Part shown: piece by piece, positions 53,971 to 64,000 of the stretch
Layout of the letters: every line of letters starts with the position of its first letter
Position numbering within the stretch: the first letter of the stretch is position 1
Assembly (NCBI GenBank): GCA_029783825.1
Contig: JAREIK010011483.1
Span: 62,001-126,000 of the forward strand
Length of the DNA: 64,000 nt
Direction of reading: 5' to 3'
Source: Sapria himalayana
Lineage: Eukaryota > Streptophyta > Magnoliopsida > Malpighiales > Rafflesiaceae
Program-made: the position numbers and the translations under genes
Notes under the pieces: generated by a model
Database searches by the model: none
Seen by the model: the letters and a program-made list of their open reading frames with translations, nothing else
Told to the model about the DNA's origin: nothing

Positions 53971-56900
53971 ATATGGTATACTGGTTTAATGGATCAATTA
54001 TTTAGGGGTTTTGTCATTTAGGAGTTTAGCAATTTATATTTTTAGGCATTTAGTGGTATATAGGTTTTATTTATATAAAAAAATTAAAAAATTTTTTTTT
54101 GATTTTTTTTAGATTTTCAAAGGTTATAACCATTAAAAATAAAATAATTTTTAAAATCTTTTGAAATGTGAATACCATTAATAATTATATTAATCTTATT
54201 AATTATATATCATATAAATTCAATATAAATAATTTTAATGATAGATTTTATAATAATGATTAAAAATTAAATTAATAAACTATTATTAATAATATAAATA
54301 TTAATTAAAATATATTTACATTACACTAAATGATTCAAAATCAAATGAAAATATATTACTAAATAATAATATTTAATTTTTAAATTTTTCTATCTTTTTA
54401 TAAACTTATATTTTCTTATGATTAAAAATAAATTATTTAAATAATATCTGTCTCACTCGAAATTTATTTTGTAATTAATTTTTCTAAAAATTAAAATATA
54501 AATAATTAAAATGAATATTTAAAATTATAATAAATAGAAATAAAAATGAGATTTATTATTTATTAAGTAGTATACAGCTATTATAAGGTTTATGTATTTA
54601 AGGGTTTCGGGTTTTATGAGCTACTGTTTTAAGTAAGTAAACATTTAGTGGTCTATAGGTTTTATTTAAAAAAGAAATAACAAAAAATGTATTTTTTGTA
54701 TTCTTTCTCATTTTTTAAGATTAAAACCTTTGAAAATATAATAATTTTTAAATTTTTAAAAAGTGAATACAATATTTATTTATAATAATCATAATAATTA
54801 TATATCAAATAAATTCAATATAAATAATTTTATTCACAAATATTCTAATAATTATCAAAAAATAAATTATAAATCTATTATGAATAAGATTGATATAACT
54901 TAAAATATAATATCAAAACTTAAAATGATTCGAAAGCAAAGTAAAATATATTACTTAATAATAATTATTTGTTTTTAAATTTTTATTCTTTTTATAAGCT
55001 TATCTATTTTTTGATGAAAAATAATTTTTATTAATTATATTTTTAACTTATAATATATTTTATAATTAATATATATATATATAAATAAAAAACTTAACAA
55101 TCAAAATGAATTTTTTAAATTATAATGAAAACAAATAAAAATGAGATTTATTAATTATTATTTAGGGTTTACCGGTTTAAAGGATTATCTATATAGGGGT
55201 ATCGGGCTTTTATAGTTTAGTAATTTAAGCGTTTAGGCATTTAGTGATTTATAGGTTTTAATTAAACAATGAAATAACAAAATAAAATATTTTTTTTTTC
55301 ACATGTTCAAAGGTTATAACCTTTGAAAATATAAAAATTTTAAAACTTTTTTCAAAAGTGAATACAATATTTAGTTATAATAATTATTAAATTTATATCT
55401 CATATAAATTCAATATAAACATTTTTATTGAAAAATATTCTAATAATGATCAAAAAATAAATTAATAATCTATTATTAATAAATTAGATATCAATTAAAA
55501 TATAATTACAAAACCTAAAATGATTTAGAAATAAAGCAAAATATATTACTATATAATATTTTTTTGGTTTTAATTTTTTTTTCATTTATTAATTTTATCT
55601 ATATTTTTTTGTTGAAAAATAATTTATATAAATTATATTTGTGTAACTTATAATTTATTTTGTAATTAATATTTATATAAAAATAAATAAATAAATGATT
55701 AAAATGAATATTTAAAAGTATAATGAAAAAAATAAAAATGAGATTTATTATTTATTATTTAAGATATACATATTTAAAAAATTTATCTATTTAGGGTTTT
55801 CGAGGTTTAGGAGTTATTGATTTAAGTATTTAGGCATTTAATGGTTTATAGGTTTTATTTTAACAATGAAATAACAAAAAATTTATTTTTGATATTTTTT
55901 CAAAAATATCAAAAATAAATTTTATTGATAGATATTATATCAATTATTAAAAAATAAATTAATAAACTATTATTAATATGATAGATATAAATTTAAATAT
56001 AATTAAAAACCTAAATTGATTCAAAATCAAAGTAAAATTTATTACTAAATAATAATTTTTTTATTTTTTGCATCATTTTATAAGCTTATATGTTTTTTTG
56101 ATGAAAAATATATTTTTTAAATTATATTTGTATCACTTATAATTTATTTTGAAATTAATATTTCTATAAATTATTTAAATTATATTTAAGGTTTACTTGT
56201 TTAAAGGTTTAAGTATTTAGGGGTTTCGGGATTTAGAAGTTTAGATATTTATGTATTTAGGCATATAATGGTTTATAAGTTTTATTTAAACAATGATATA
56301 ACAAAAAATTTATTTTTATTATTTTTTCTCATTTTTGAAGGTTATAAACTTTGAAAATATAACAATTTTTAAATTTTTTTTATATGTGAATACTATATTT
56401 AGTTATGATAATTTTAATAATTATATATCATGTAAATTCAATATAAACAATTATATTGAAATATATTATATTAATGATCAAAAAATAAATTAATAAACTA
56501 TTATTAATAAGATAGATATTATTTTAAATATATTTGCAAAACGAAAATTTATTCAAAATCAAAGTAAAATATATTTCAAAATTATACTTTCTTTGATGTT
56601 TTGCTTCTTTTTATAAGTTTATATTTTTTGTTATTAAAAGTAAATTATTTAAATAATATTTGTCCTTCTCATAATTAATTTTTAATTTATAATTCTATAA
56701 AAATAAACTAATAAATAATTAAAATGAATATTTAAACTTATAATGAATACAAATAAAATAGAGATTTATTATTTATTATTCAGGATATACTAGTTTAATG
56801 GTTTAAGTATTTATGTGTTTTGGGGTTTAGTGATTTAAGTGTTTAGGCCTTTAGTGATTCATAGTTTTTATTTAAAGAATTAAAAAATAAAAAATTTAAT

Positions 56901-59361
56901 TTTTTGATTTTATTTAATTTTTGAAGGTTATAACATTTGAAATTATAATAATTTTTAATTTTTTTTAAATGTGAATATAATATTTAGTAATTATAATCTT
57001 AATAATTATATATAATGTAAGCTCAATATAAATAATTTTAATAATAGATATTATATTAATGACCAATAAAAAATTAATAAACTATTATTAATAAAAATGA
57101 TATAAAATAAAATATAATTACAATATCTAAAATGATTCAAAATAAAAATAAAATATATTAATAAATAATTAATTTTTGTTTTTAAAATTTTGCCACTTTT
57201 TATAAGGATATATTTTTTTTTGATGAAAAATAAATTATTTAAATTAGATGTGTCTCACTAATAATTTATTTTGTAATTAATATTTCTATAAAAATAAACT
57301 GATAAATAATTAAAATAAAAATTTAAAATTATACTGAATAAAAATATAATTGAGATTTGTGATTTTTTATTAATGTACACCTATTTAATGGTTTAGGTAT
57401 TTAGAGGTTTTGTCGTTTAGGAGTTTAGCAATTTATGTTTTTATACATTTAGTGGTTTATAGGTTTTATTTAAACAGTAAAATGACAAAAAAAAATTGTA
57501 ATTTTTTCTCATTTTCAGAGGTTATAACCTTTGAAAATATAATAATATTTAAAATTCTTTGAAATGTGAATATAATATTTATTTATAATAATATTAATAA
57601 TTAGATATCATATAAATTCAATATAACAATTGTATTGATAGATAATATAATAATGATCAAAATTTAAATTAATAAACTATTAATAAAAAAATTGATATTA
57701 ATTAAAATATATTTACAAAACCCAAATTGATTCAAAATTAAAGTAAAATGTATAATTGGATAATAATTTTTAATTTTTAAATTTTTACTTCTTTTATAAG
57801 CATATATATTTTTTTATTAAAAATAAATTAATTAAAATATATATGTCACTGTCATAATTTAATTTGTAATAAATATTTCTATAAAAATAAACTATTATAT
57901 AATTAAAATGAATATTTAAAATTATAATAAATATAAATAAAAATTAGATTTATTAATAAAAATTTAATGTTTTATGTATCTAGGCATTATGAGATTTAGG
58001 AGTTTGCTGATTTAACTGTGTATGCATTTAGTGGTTAATAGGTTTTATTAAAAAAATAAAATAATAAAAAATTATTTTTATTATTTTTTGATATTTTCAA
58101 TGGTTATAACCTTTGAAAATATAATAATTTTTAATTTTTGTTAAATGTGAATACAATATTTAGTTATAATAATCATTATATTTTATATCATATAAATTCA
58201 AAATAACTAATTTTATTGATAATTATTCTAATAATGATCAAAAAATAAATTAATAATCTATTATTAATAATATAGATATCAATTAAAATATAATTACAAA
58301 ACCTAAAATGATTCAGAAGAAAAACAAAATATATTACTATATAATAATTTTTTGTTTTGAAATTTTTTTTTCTTTTAAAAAGTTTATCAATAATTTTTTG
58401 ATGAAAAATAATTTATATAAATTATATTTGTCTAACTCTATTTATTTTGTAATTAATATTTATATATAAATAAACAAATAATTAATTAAAATGAATATTT
58501 AAAATTATAATGAAAAAAAATGAGATTTATTATTTATTATTTAGGGATACCGGTTTAATTTAAATTATATTTGTCTCACTAATAATTTATTTTCTAATTT
58601 ATATTTCTATAAAATAAATTGATAAATAATTAAAATTAGAATTTAAAATTATACTGAATAAAATTTAAAATGAGATTTATGATTTATTATTAATGTATAC
58701 TAGTTTAATGATTTAAGAATTTAGAGGTTTTGTCATTAGGAGTTTAGCGATTTATGTTTTTAGGCTTTTAGTGGTTTATAGGTTTTATTTAAAAAAATAA
58801 AATAACAAAAAAAATTTCTATAATTTTTTATCATTTTCATAGGTTATAACATTTGAAAAAATAATAATATTTAAAATTTTTTGAAATTTTAATACAATAT
58901 TTTGTTAAAATAATATTAATAATTATATATCATATAAATTTAATTTAAATAATTTTTTTGATAGATATTATAATAATGATCAAAAATTAAATTTATAAAC
59001 TATTAATATTAAGATAGATATTAATTAAAAAATATTTACAAAACCAAATTTATTCAAAATTAAAGTAACTTATATTACTTGATAATACTTTTTAATTTTT
59101 AAATTTATACTTCTTTTATAAGCATATATTTTTGTTAGATAAATAATATATTATTTAAATTATATTTGTCCGACTCATAATTTATTTTGTTATAAATATT
59201 TCTAAATGAATACACTAATAAATAATTAAAATGAATATTTAAAAATATAAAAAATAGTAATAAAAATTAGATTTATTAATTATTAAGTAGTATTTAGCGG
59301 TTTAATGGTTCATGTATTTAGGCATTACAGGGTTTAATAGTTTACTGATATAACTTTATAT
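53971..59361 (-). repeat. AT-rich satellite array, reverse orientation, block 7
   Basis: Order: I (54.0 kb), J (54.6), H-like (55.2), H (55.8), E (56.22), D (56.83), F (57.4), G (58.0), long F (58.56-58.72), G (59.3), the last cut by the hAT element. It parallels block 3 (24,512-28,200) but keeps the H and E monomers that block 3 has lost. Core palindromes are near-perfect at about 57,519 and 58,099. No gene is seen. Confidence 0.9.
55878..55923. repeat. Perfect 22-bp foldback at a deletion junction
   Basis: The left arm (55,878-55,899, starting AAAATTTATTTTTGATATTT) is followed after a 2-nt TC loop by its exact reverse complement (55,902-55,923). The left arm is ordinary monomer sequence lying upstream of the palindromic core; the right arm is out of place. 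After it, the sequence resumes about 150 bp further along the monomer (TTTATTGATAGATATTATAT), so the core is missing. An inverted copy plus a jump is the signature of a template switch during replication. Confidence 0.88.
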
Positions 59362-59369
59362 GCATTTAG

Positions 59370-59386
59370 TAGGGCTACTCATGGGA
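59370..59386 (+). repeat. 5' terminal inverted repeat of the hAT element
   Basis: TAGGGCTACTCATGGGA, matching the reverse complement of the right end at 15 of 17 positions. It abuts the GCATTTAG duplication directly. Confidence 0.92.
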
Positions 59387-59956
59387 CTAGAAGATTCGCG
59401 ACCCAACCCAAAGTATTGTCCCGAAAGAATCGGGACTGAGAAAAATCCGTTGACTTTGACTTTTCCCGTCCCATTCTGTCACGTATTTTTTCGTTTGCGA
59501 CGGTTCCGGATCTTAAGCTATATCCATCCCGAGAACTGGCCCTTCCAAAAAAACCGATACTATAACTAGGAATATATATATAACATGAAGATGCCACCAA
59601 TTCCGTTACTTCCCATCCAATTCCGAAGCACCTAGTGCTGTTCCGAGGAGTTACAGGCCACCTCACGCCGTCACCGCCATGTTAAGTTAGTTCCTGCCGT
59701 TGTCCGTCGCACTTGTGGTTGCCTACAATGTGTCTCAGATGCCACTAGCCTTTTGGTTTGTTTTTGTGACGAGAATTGAGTGATTAATTATTATTATTAT
59801 GTGTCTCAGTCAGTTATGTTGAGAATTGGTTGTGGTGTTGTGGTTGGGCCGAATGGGTGGGCTTAATGTGTTACAGTCAGTTTAGTAGAGCTTGCTTGTT
59901 TGAAATATTTATATGTATTCATGCTTAACATATCATATTAATTAATGACTATGCAG

Positions 59957-62237
59957 ATGGCACAATCCAGCGGTAAATGAAAAATACAATAAATAGAAGA
60001 TGATCACATCTCAAATGATCAAAGTACTGGTAAATCCAATCATCATCATTTCACAAACCCTCCTATTGTTACGGCAGGTTGTTTAATTCCAATTGTAAAA
60101 GAAAGTCAAGGTACATCTGAACCTCAAGCTCATAAAAAGTATAAGTCTACTGTATGGGAAACTTATGAGATATTAGATGATTCAGAGGGAAATGAAACTT
60201 GTAGGGCAGCTTGTATATGGTGTAGGAATAAATACTTGGCAAAAAGTGATCAAGGTACTTCGGGTTTATAGAAATACTTTAGAAAGACTTGTAAAAATTT
60301 CCACAGAAAAAAGAATTAATAGAAGCTCACAAATGTAAAGACAAGTCACAATCTTTGTTGAGTTTCACTAAAGGTACTAGTTCAGAGGATAACAAATTAA
60401 CTTGTTGGCAATTTGATCAACAACTAGTTAGGGAGGCTTTGGTAAAAATGATCATAAAAGATTATTTACCTTTTTGTTTTGTTGAGAGGAATGAGTTTAA
60501 AAAGTTTTATGAAGTCAGTGTGCCTCAATTTAAAAATCCATCTAGGCACTCTGTGTTGAGGGATTGTTTTTTTGTTTGTGAAGGAAAAGAAGAAATTATT
60601 TGTGAGCATATCATATCATTGTTGTAGAGTTTCATTGACTACCGACACTTGGAGTAGCATTCAAAATTTGTCTTATATATGTTTGACTGTTCATTACATT
60701 GATTCTGAATGGAATATGCATAAAAGGCTTTTGAACTTTTGTGTAATTAAAAGTCATTCTGGAGTTAATATTAGAATGCTATTGAGTTTTGCATGAATGA
60801 ATGTGATTTCAGAAAGTTGATGTTCATTACTATTGACAATGCATCAAATAATGATGTTGCAGTTGAACAATTTAAAAAAAGGCTTGTGAAGAAAAGTGTT
60901 GTACCTTTGAGAGGCGAGCATTTTCATATGAGATGTTGTGCTCATATCCTAAACTTAATTGTCAGAGATGACATTGCAGTAGTTGAGGGTTCTATTCAAA
61001 AAATTATATGTGTGGTAAAATATGTGAGGAGCTGTCCGAAAAGATTAGATATGTTTAAGTTATGTGTTGAAGAAGCAAACTTGTCATATGGATCTTCATT
61101 GCAATTATATCATCCTACAAGACGAAATTCAACTAATTTGATGCTACAAACTGATATAAAATATCGAAAAGAATATAATAAGTTGTAGGACAAAGAAAAA
61201 AGGTTTTTGAAGGAGTTTGGTTCAAATGTTCCAACTGAGAGAGACTGAACAAACACCAAAATTTTGGCTCGTTTCTTGAAAACTTTTTATGAGGTAACTT
61301 GTAAATTTTCTAGCTCATAATATTCTACCTCTAGTGTTTATTTTCCTGAGATTATTCGAATTTTGAAAAAAAATTGAGCTTTGTGAAAATAGTAGAGATA
61401 CAATGGTGTCTGAAATGGGTATGAAAATGAGGCATAAATTCAACAAATATTGAGTTCTCTTCAGTCAACAAATATTATGCTTTTTGTAGCAGTAGTGTTG
61501 GATCCTAGATATAAGCTCAAATATCTCATGCTAAGTACACTTAGCATTATGGTGAGGAATTGTCTAAAAATTTGGTTAAAAAGGTTATAAATGCTTTAAA
61601 TGAGATGATGGATGATTATAAAGATTTAAATGAAGATGAATCAAAAGAAGATGATTTCTCTTCTACTGTGTTGAAGGAAAATGATGATTTCTTTGATGGT
61701 AGTGATACTGATATTGATGATTTTTTTGTTGAATTGGAGAAAGAACAAGAAGTTGCAGCTTTGGAAGAGTTGGATAGGTACTTGTAGGACAAACTTGAAA
61801 AAAATAGAATTGATTTTGATCATCTAAACTAGTGGAAGGTAAATGAGGTTAGGTGTCCTTCTTTGGAAAATGTAGGAAGGGATGTATTAGCTATCCAAGC
61901 ATCTACTGTGGCCTACTAATCTACATTTAGCACTGGGAGAGAACTTAAGAAAAATTTAGGAGTTCATTAACACCTATTACATCTGAAGTTCTCATATGTC
62001 TACAAGATTGGTTGAGAAGCTCAAACAAACCTATTGAAATTGAAGAATTTGTTCAAGACCTTGATGATAATGAATCAGGTTAGTATACAAATCTTGTAAA
62101 TTTTAATTTCACTTTTACTTATTTTATTCATTCAATTTAATAATAATATGGTTCAATTACAATTTTCAGATGGGTCTAAAGATCCAAATATTCTTCCAAC
62201 TATAGTTGGCCAACTAAATTTGGAATGGGTGTATTAA
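59957..62237 (+). pseudogene. BED-type hAT transposase, decayed by stops and frameshifts
   Basis: Relic of a cut-and-paste transposase. A likely start is the ATG at 59,957, preceded by TATGCAG that could end a leader intron; a TGA follows at 59,978. A BED zinc finger is readable at about 60,140-60,300 (STVWETYE, then CIWC and GTSGL...KTC), with a stop at 60,269 and the expected histidine lost. The RNase-H-like catalytic core follows in pieces: FDQQLVREALVKMII (from about 60,409), a frameshift near 60,575, LTTDTWSS (Asp codon at 60,644), another shift near 60,795, ITIDNASNND (Asp codon at 60,835), RCCAHILNLIV, and PTRRNST at about 61,114, where the usual tryptophan is arginine. VAVVLDPRYKLKY lies near 61,500, then an acidic linker (61,600-61,760). 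The C-terminal dimerisation domain has stops at 61,785, 61,830 and 61,917 and a later shift before SSLTP. A likely intron (62,079-62,169) splits the tail, which ends at TAA 62,235. It cannot make active enzyme. Confidence 0.93.
62079..62169 (+). other. Probable intron near the 3' end of the hAT transposase relic
   Basis: GTTAGTATAC at the left and a T-rich TTACAATTTTCAG at the right are good plant splice sites, and the 91-bp interior is AU-rich. Removing it joins the frame without a shift (codon split after its first base) and leads through 22 further residues to TAA at 62,235. That supports the intron, although the upstream frame is already broken. Confidence 0.65.
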
Positions 62238-63054
62238 ATTTTATAAGGTAATATTTTGGTTTTTTATCACTCTTTCAGCTTAGAAAATTATGCCTACATG
62301 ATTAGCACGTTTTCATCTTTTTTTGTTCTTCTACATTGGAGGAAGAATAGTGAGGAGTTGTAGAAGAGATAATTAATTGGGTTTAGATTTTCATTGCTGT
62401 TCCGGGATGGATTTTTGAAATGATTATTATCATAGTTGTTATTAGTTGTATTTTTTTTGTTATATTAAGCAACCTAATTTTAGCAATTACTTAAGTAGTA
62501 ATTGATGCTACTAAAGTTTTTGGTAATCTTTAGTTATTCCTTAATATTTTAAGTAATTGTTTAAAAAATATTATATTGCTATTATGGTTAACTTTCACTC
62601 GGCTGAACAAAGCCAACTTGTGAAAAAACAAAGAACCAAATTAAGGACATAACTCGGTCCCGTTCTATTTAACATTTATATCCTTTTCTGCACATCAAAG
62701 CTTTTGACAAGATAATGGAACTCGTTTGCGGTATTCAGCCTATTTAACAAAACAAAATTGGCCTAATTTGAGTTTGAAAGATACATAAATAAGGAATGAT
62801 AAATGGTACAACAAAAGGTTTTGACATGAACTACCTTGGCTAGTTTGAAGAAAATAAATTGAAAAAAAATATCTGAACTCCGTTCTGTCCCAGAACTATT
62901 TTCGCCTACCCAAAATTCCCGATTTCCGTCCCCTCCCATCCCGATATTTTCAACCTATGGGACGACTTTGGATCTTCAAAAAAATATATCCGAACTATGG
63001 GAATGGACTGGAGATTTGTAATCCAAATCGCGTCCCATCCCATGAGCACCCCTA
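62238..63054. other. 3' non-coding part and right terminus of the hAT element
   Basis: No coding sequence is seen. The left portion is AT-rich. The last ~200 bp (62,870-63,054) contain repeated TCCCG/TCCCATCC words, then the right terminal inverted repeat at 63,038-63,054. The left end of the element holds similar words (GTCCCG, CGGGACTG at 59,410-59,440). These are plausible transposase-binding subterminal repeats. The 587 bp before the gene (59,370-59,956) likewise hold no gene; two ORFs there (59,360-59,569 plus, 59,379-59,666 minus) overlap each other and run across the terminal repeat or into non-coding sequence. Confidence 0.7.
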
Positions 63055-63062
63055 GCATTTAG

Positions 63063-64000
63063 TGGTTTATAGGTTTTATTTAAAAAATAAAATAACAAAA
63101 AATTTAATATAACCTTTGAAACAATAACATTTTTAAATTTTTTTTAAATGTGAATACTATATTTAGTTATGATAATCTTAATAATTATATATCATGTAAA
63201 TTCAATATAAACAATTATATTGATAAATATTATAATAATGATCATACAAAAGATTAATAAACAATTATTAATAAGATAAATATTGTTTAAAATATATTTA
63301 CAAAACCTAAAATGATTCAAAATCAAATTAAAATATTTTACTAAATATTAATTTTAAATTTTTAAATTTTTGTATCCATTTATAACTTATATTTTTTTTG
63401 ATAAAAAATAAATTATTTAAATTATATTTGTCTAACTATTAATTTATTTTTTAATTTATATTTCTATAAAAATAAACTAATAAATAATTAAAATGTATAT
63501 ATAAAATTATAATGAATACTAATAGAAATGAGATTTATTATTTATTATTTAGGGTATACCTATTTAATAGTTTAAGTTTATTGTGGTTTTGGGGTTAATA
63601 AGTTTATTTATTTATATGGTTACACATTTAGGTTTTATTTATTGATTTATAGGTTTTATTTAATAATAATCTTAATAATTATATTTGATGTAAATTCATT
63701 ATAGAAAATTTTATTAATATATATTATTTTGATGATCAAAAAATAAATTAATAAACTATTATTAATAAGACAGTTATAAATTAAAATATATTTACAGAAC
63801 CCAAAATAATTCAAAATCAAAGAAAATTATATTACTAAATAAACTTTTAAAATTTTTGAAAATTTGTTTATCTTTATAAGCTTATAATTTTTTTCATAAA
63901 AAATAATTTATTTATATTATATATGTCTCACTCATTATTTATTTTGTAATTAATATTTCTATAAAAATAAAATAAAAAATAATAAAAATGAATATTTAAT
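63063..64000 (-). repeat. AT-rich satellite array, reverse orientation, block 8 (runs off the window)
   Basis: The monomer interrupted by the hAT element continues (TGGTTTATAGGTTTTATTTA). A deletion near 63,107 ends inside the palindromic core (TTTAATATAACCTTTG). A C-like body follows, then a B-class heptamer box near 63,560-63,650 (GGTTACACATTTAGG) that is itself joined to a downstream part of the monomer near 63,665. The array continues to the window end. Confidence 0.9.

Larger units (their letters stand above)
59362..63062 (+). mobile_element. Complete hAT transposon with TIRs and 8-bp target-site duplication
   Basis: The element body is 59,370-63,054 (3,685 bp). It is bounded by an exact 8-bp duplication GCATTTAG (59,362-59,369 and 63,055-63,062), which is the conserved GCATTTAG word of the satellite heptamer box. 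Outside the element the two halves join into a normal monomer (GCATTTAGTGGTTTATAGG). The terminal inverted repeats match at 15 of 17 positions (TAGGGCTACTCATGGGA and TAGGGGTGCTCATGGGA). TCCCG/CGGGA-type words cluster within the first ~150 and last ~200 bp, as expected for subterminal transposase-binding regions. The single gene inside, on the plus strand, is a hAT transposase relic. Size, ends, duplication length and gene all agree with an Ac-like plant hAT element that was once autonomous. Confidence 0.95.

Noticed and set aside
59360..59666. Two overlapping ORFs at the left end of the hAT element
   Set aside because: They lie on opposite strands over the terminal and subterminal region, upstream of the transposase start, and match no expected domain.
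1..64000. CRISPR-like array because of regularly spaced palindromic repeats
   Set aside because: The spacing is ~590 bp, the intervening sequence is homologous between units, and the sequence context is plant nuclear. This is satellite DNA.
1..64000. Centromere identity as a firm annotation
   Set aside because: The higher-order structure and AT-richness fit, but sequence alone cannot show CENH3 occupancy; knob or pericentromeric heterochromatin would look the same.

Overview
The window looks like plant nuclear heterochromatin. About 54 of the 64 kb is an extremely AT-rich satellite with a monomer of roughly 590 bp (variants about 430, 540 and 740 bp). The plant assignment rests on three things seen here: a BED-zinc-finger hAT transposase relic of the kind common in angiosperms, a solo LTR with TG...CA ends, and degenerate TTTAGGG (plant-telomere-like) motifs. 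I cannot name the species. I see no intact protein gene, rRNA, tRNA or CRISPR array.

Layout. 1-12,060 is satellite in one orientation (CCTATAAACCACTAAA on the + strand). At about 12,060 the array flips and stays flipped to the end of the window. The flipped array is interrupted by: a non-satellite module U (18,151-20,497); a solo LTR (23,936-24,506); a second, fuller copy of U (about 46,999-49,998) that carries a GC-rich 518-bp hAT-type MITE (48,706-49,223); a second copy of the solo LTR (53,392-53,965); and a 3,685-bp hAT element with a decayed transposase (59,370-63,054).

Monomer structure, read in the flipped orientation: an ~85-bp box of degenerate TTTAGG-like heptamers ending in the conserved GCATTTAGTGGTTTATAGG; about 60 bp further on, the perfect palindrome CAAAGGTTATAACCTTTG; then about 400 bp of AT-rich sequence with a conserved TATAAGCTTATA and TGTCTCACTCATAATTTATT. 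The heptamer box tells monomers apart, and I used it to define classes A-J. Examples: A has AGTCTAGAGATTTAAA; B has ACACATTTAGGTGTTTA; C has TTATGGGCTTCGGGG; D has TTTAGACCTTTAGTG; F has TTTTGTCGTTTAGGAG; G has GGCATTACGGGGTTTAGG; H has GGATTATCTATTTAGG; I has TGGTTTGATTATTTAGG; J has AAGTAAGTAAGCATTTA.

Higher order. The classes recur in a fixed order. E-D-C-B-A-I is read at 13.9-16.9 kb and 41.9-45.8 kb, D-C-B-A-I at 28.8-31.1 kb, and the same order inverted at 0.2-3.1 kb. This is a higher-order repeat with a period of roughly 11-15 kb. Modules U and LTR sit at equivalent places in two of these units about 29 kb apart, so they were copied together with the satellite. The MITE came later, because its empty site is preserved in the other copy.

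The parts work together only as a record of array evolution: amplification, inversion, transposition into the array, and decay. All alignment was by eye; no identities or searches were computed.
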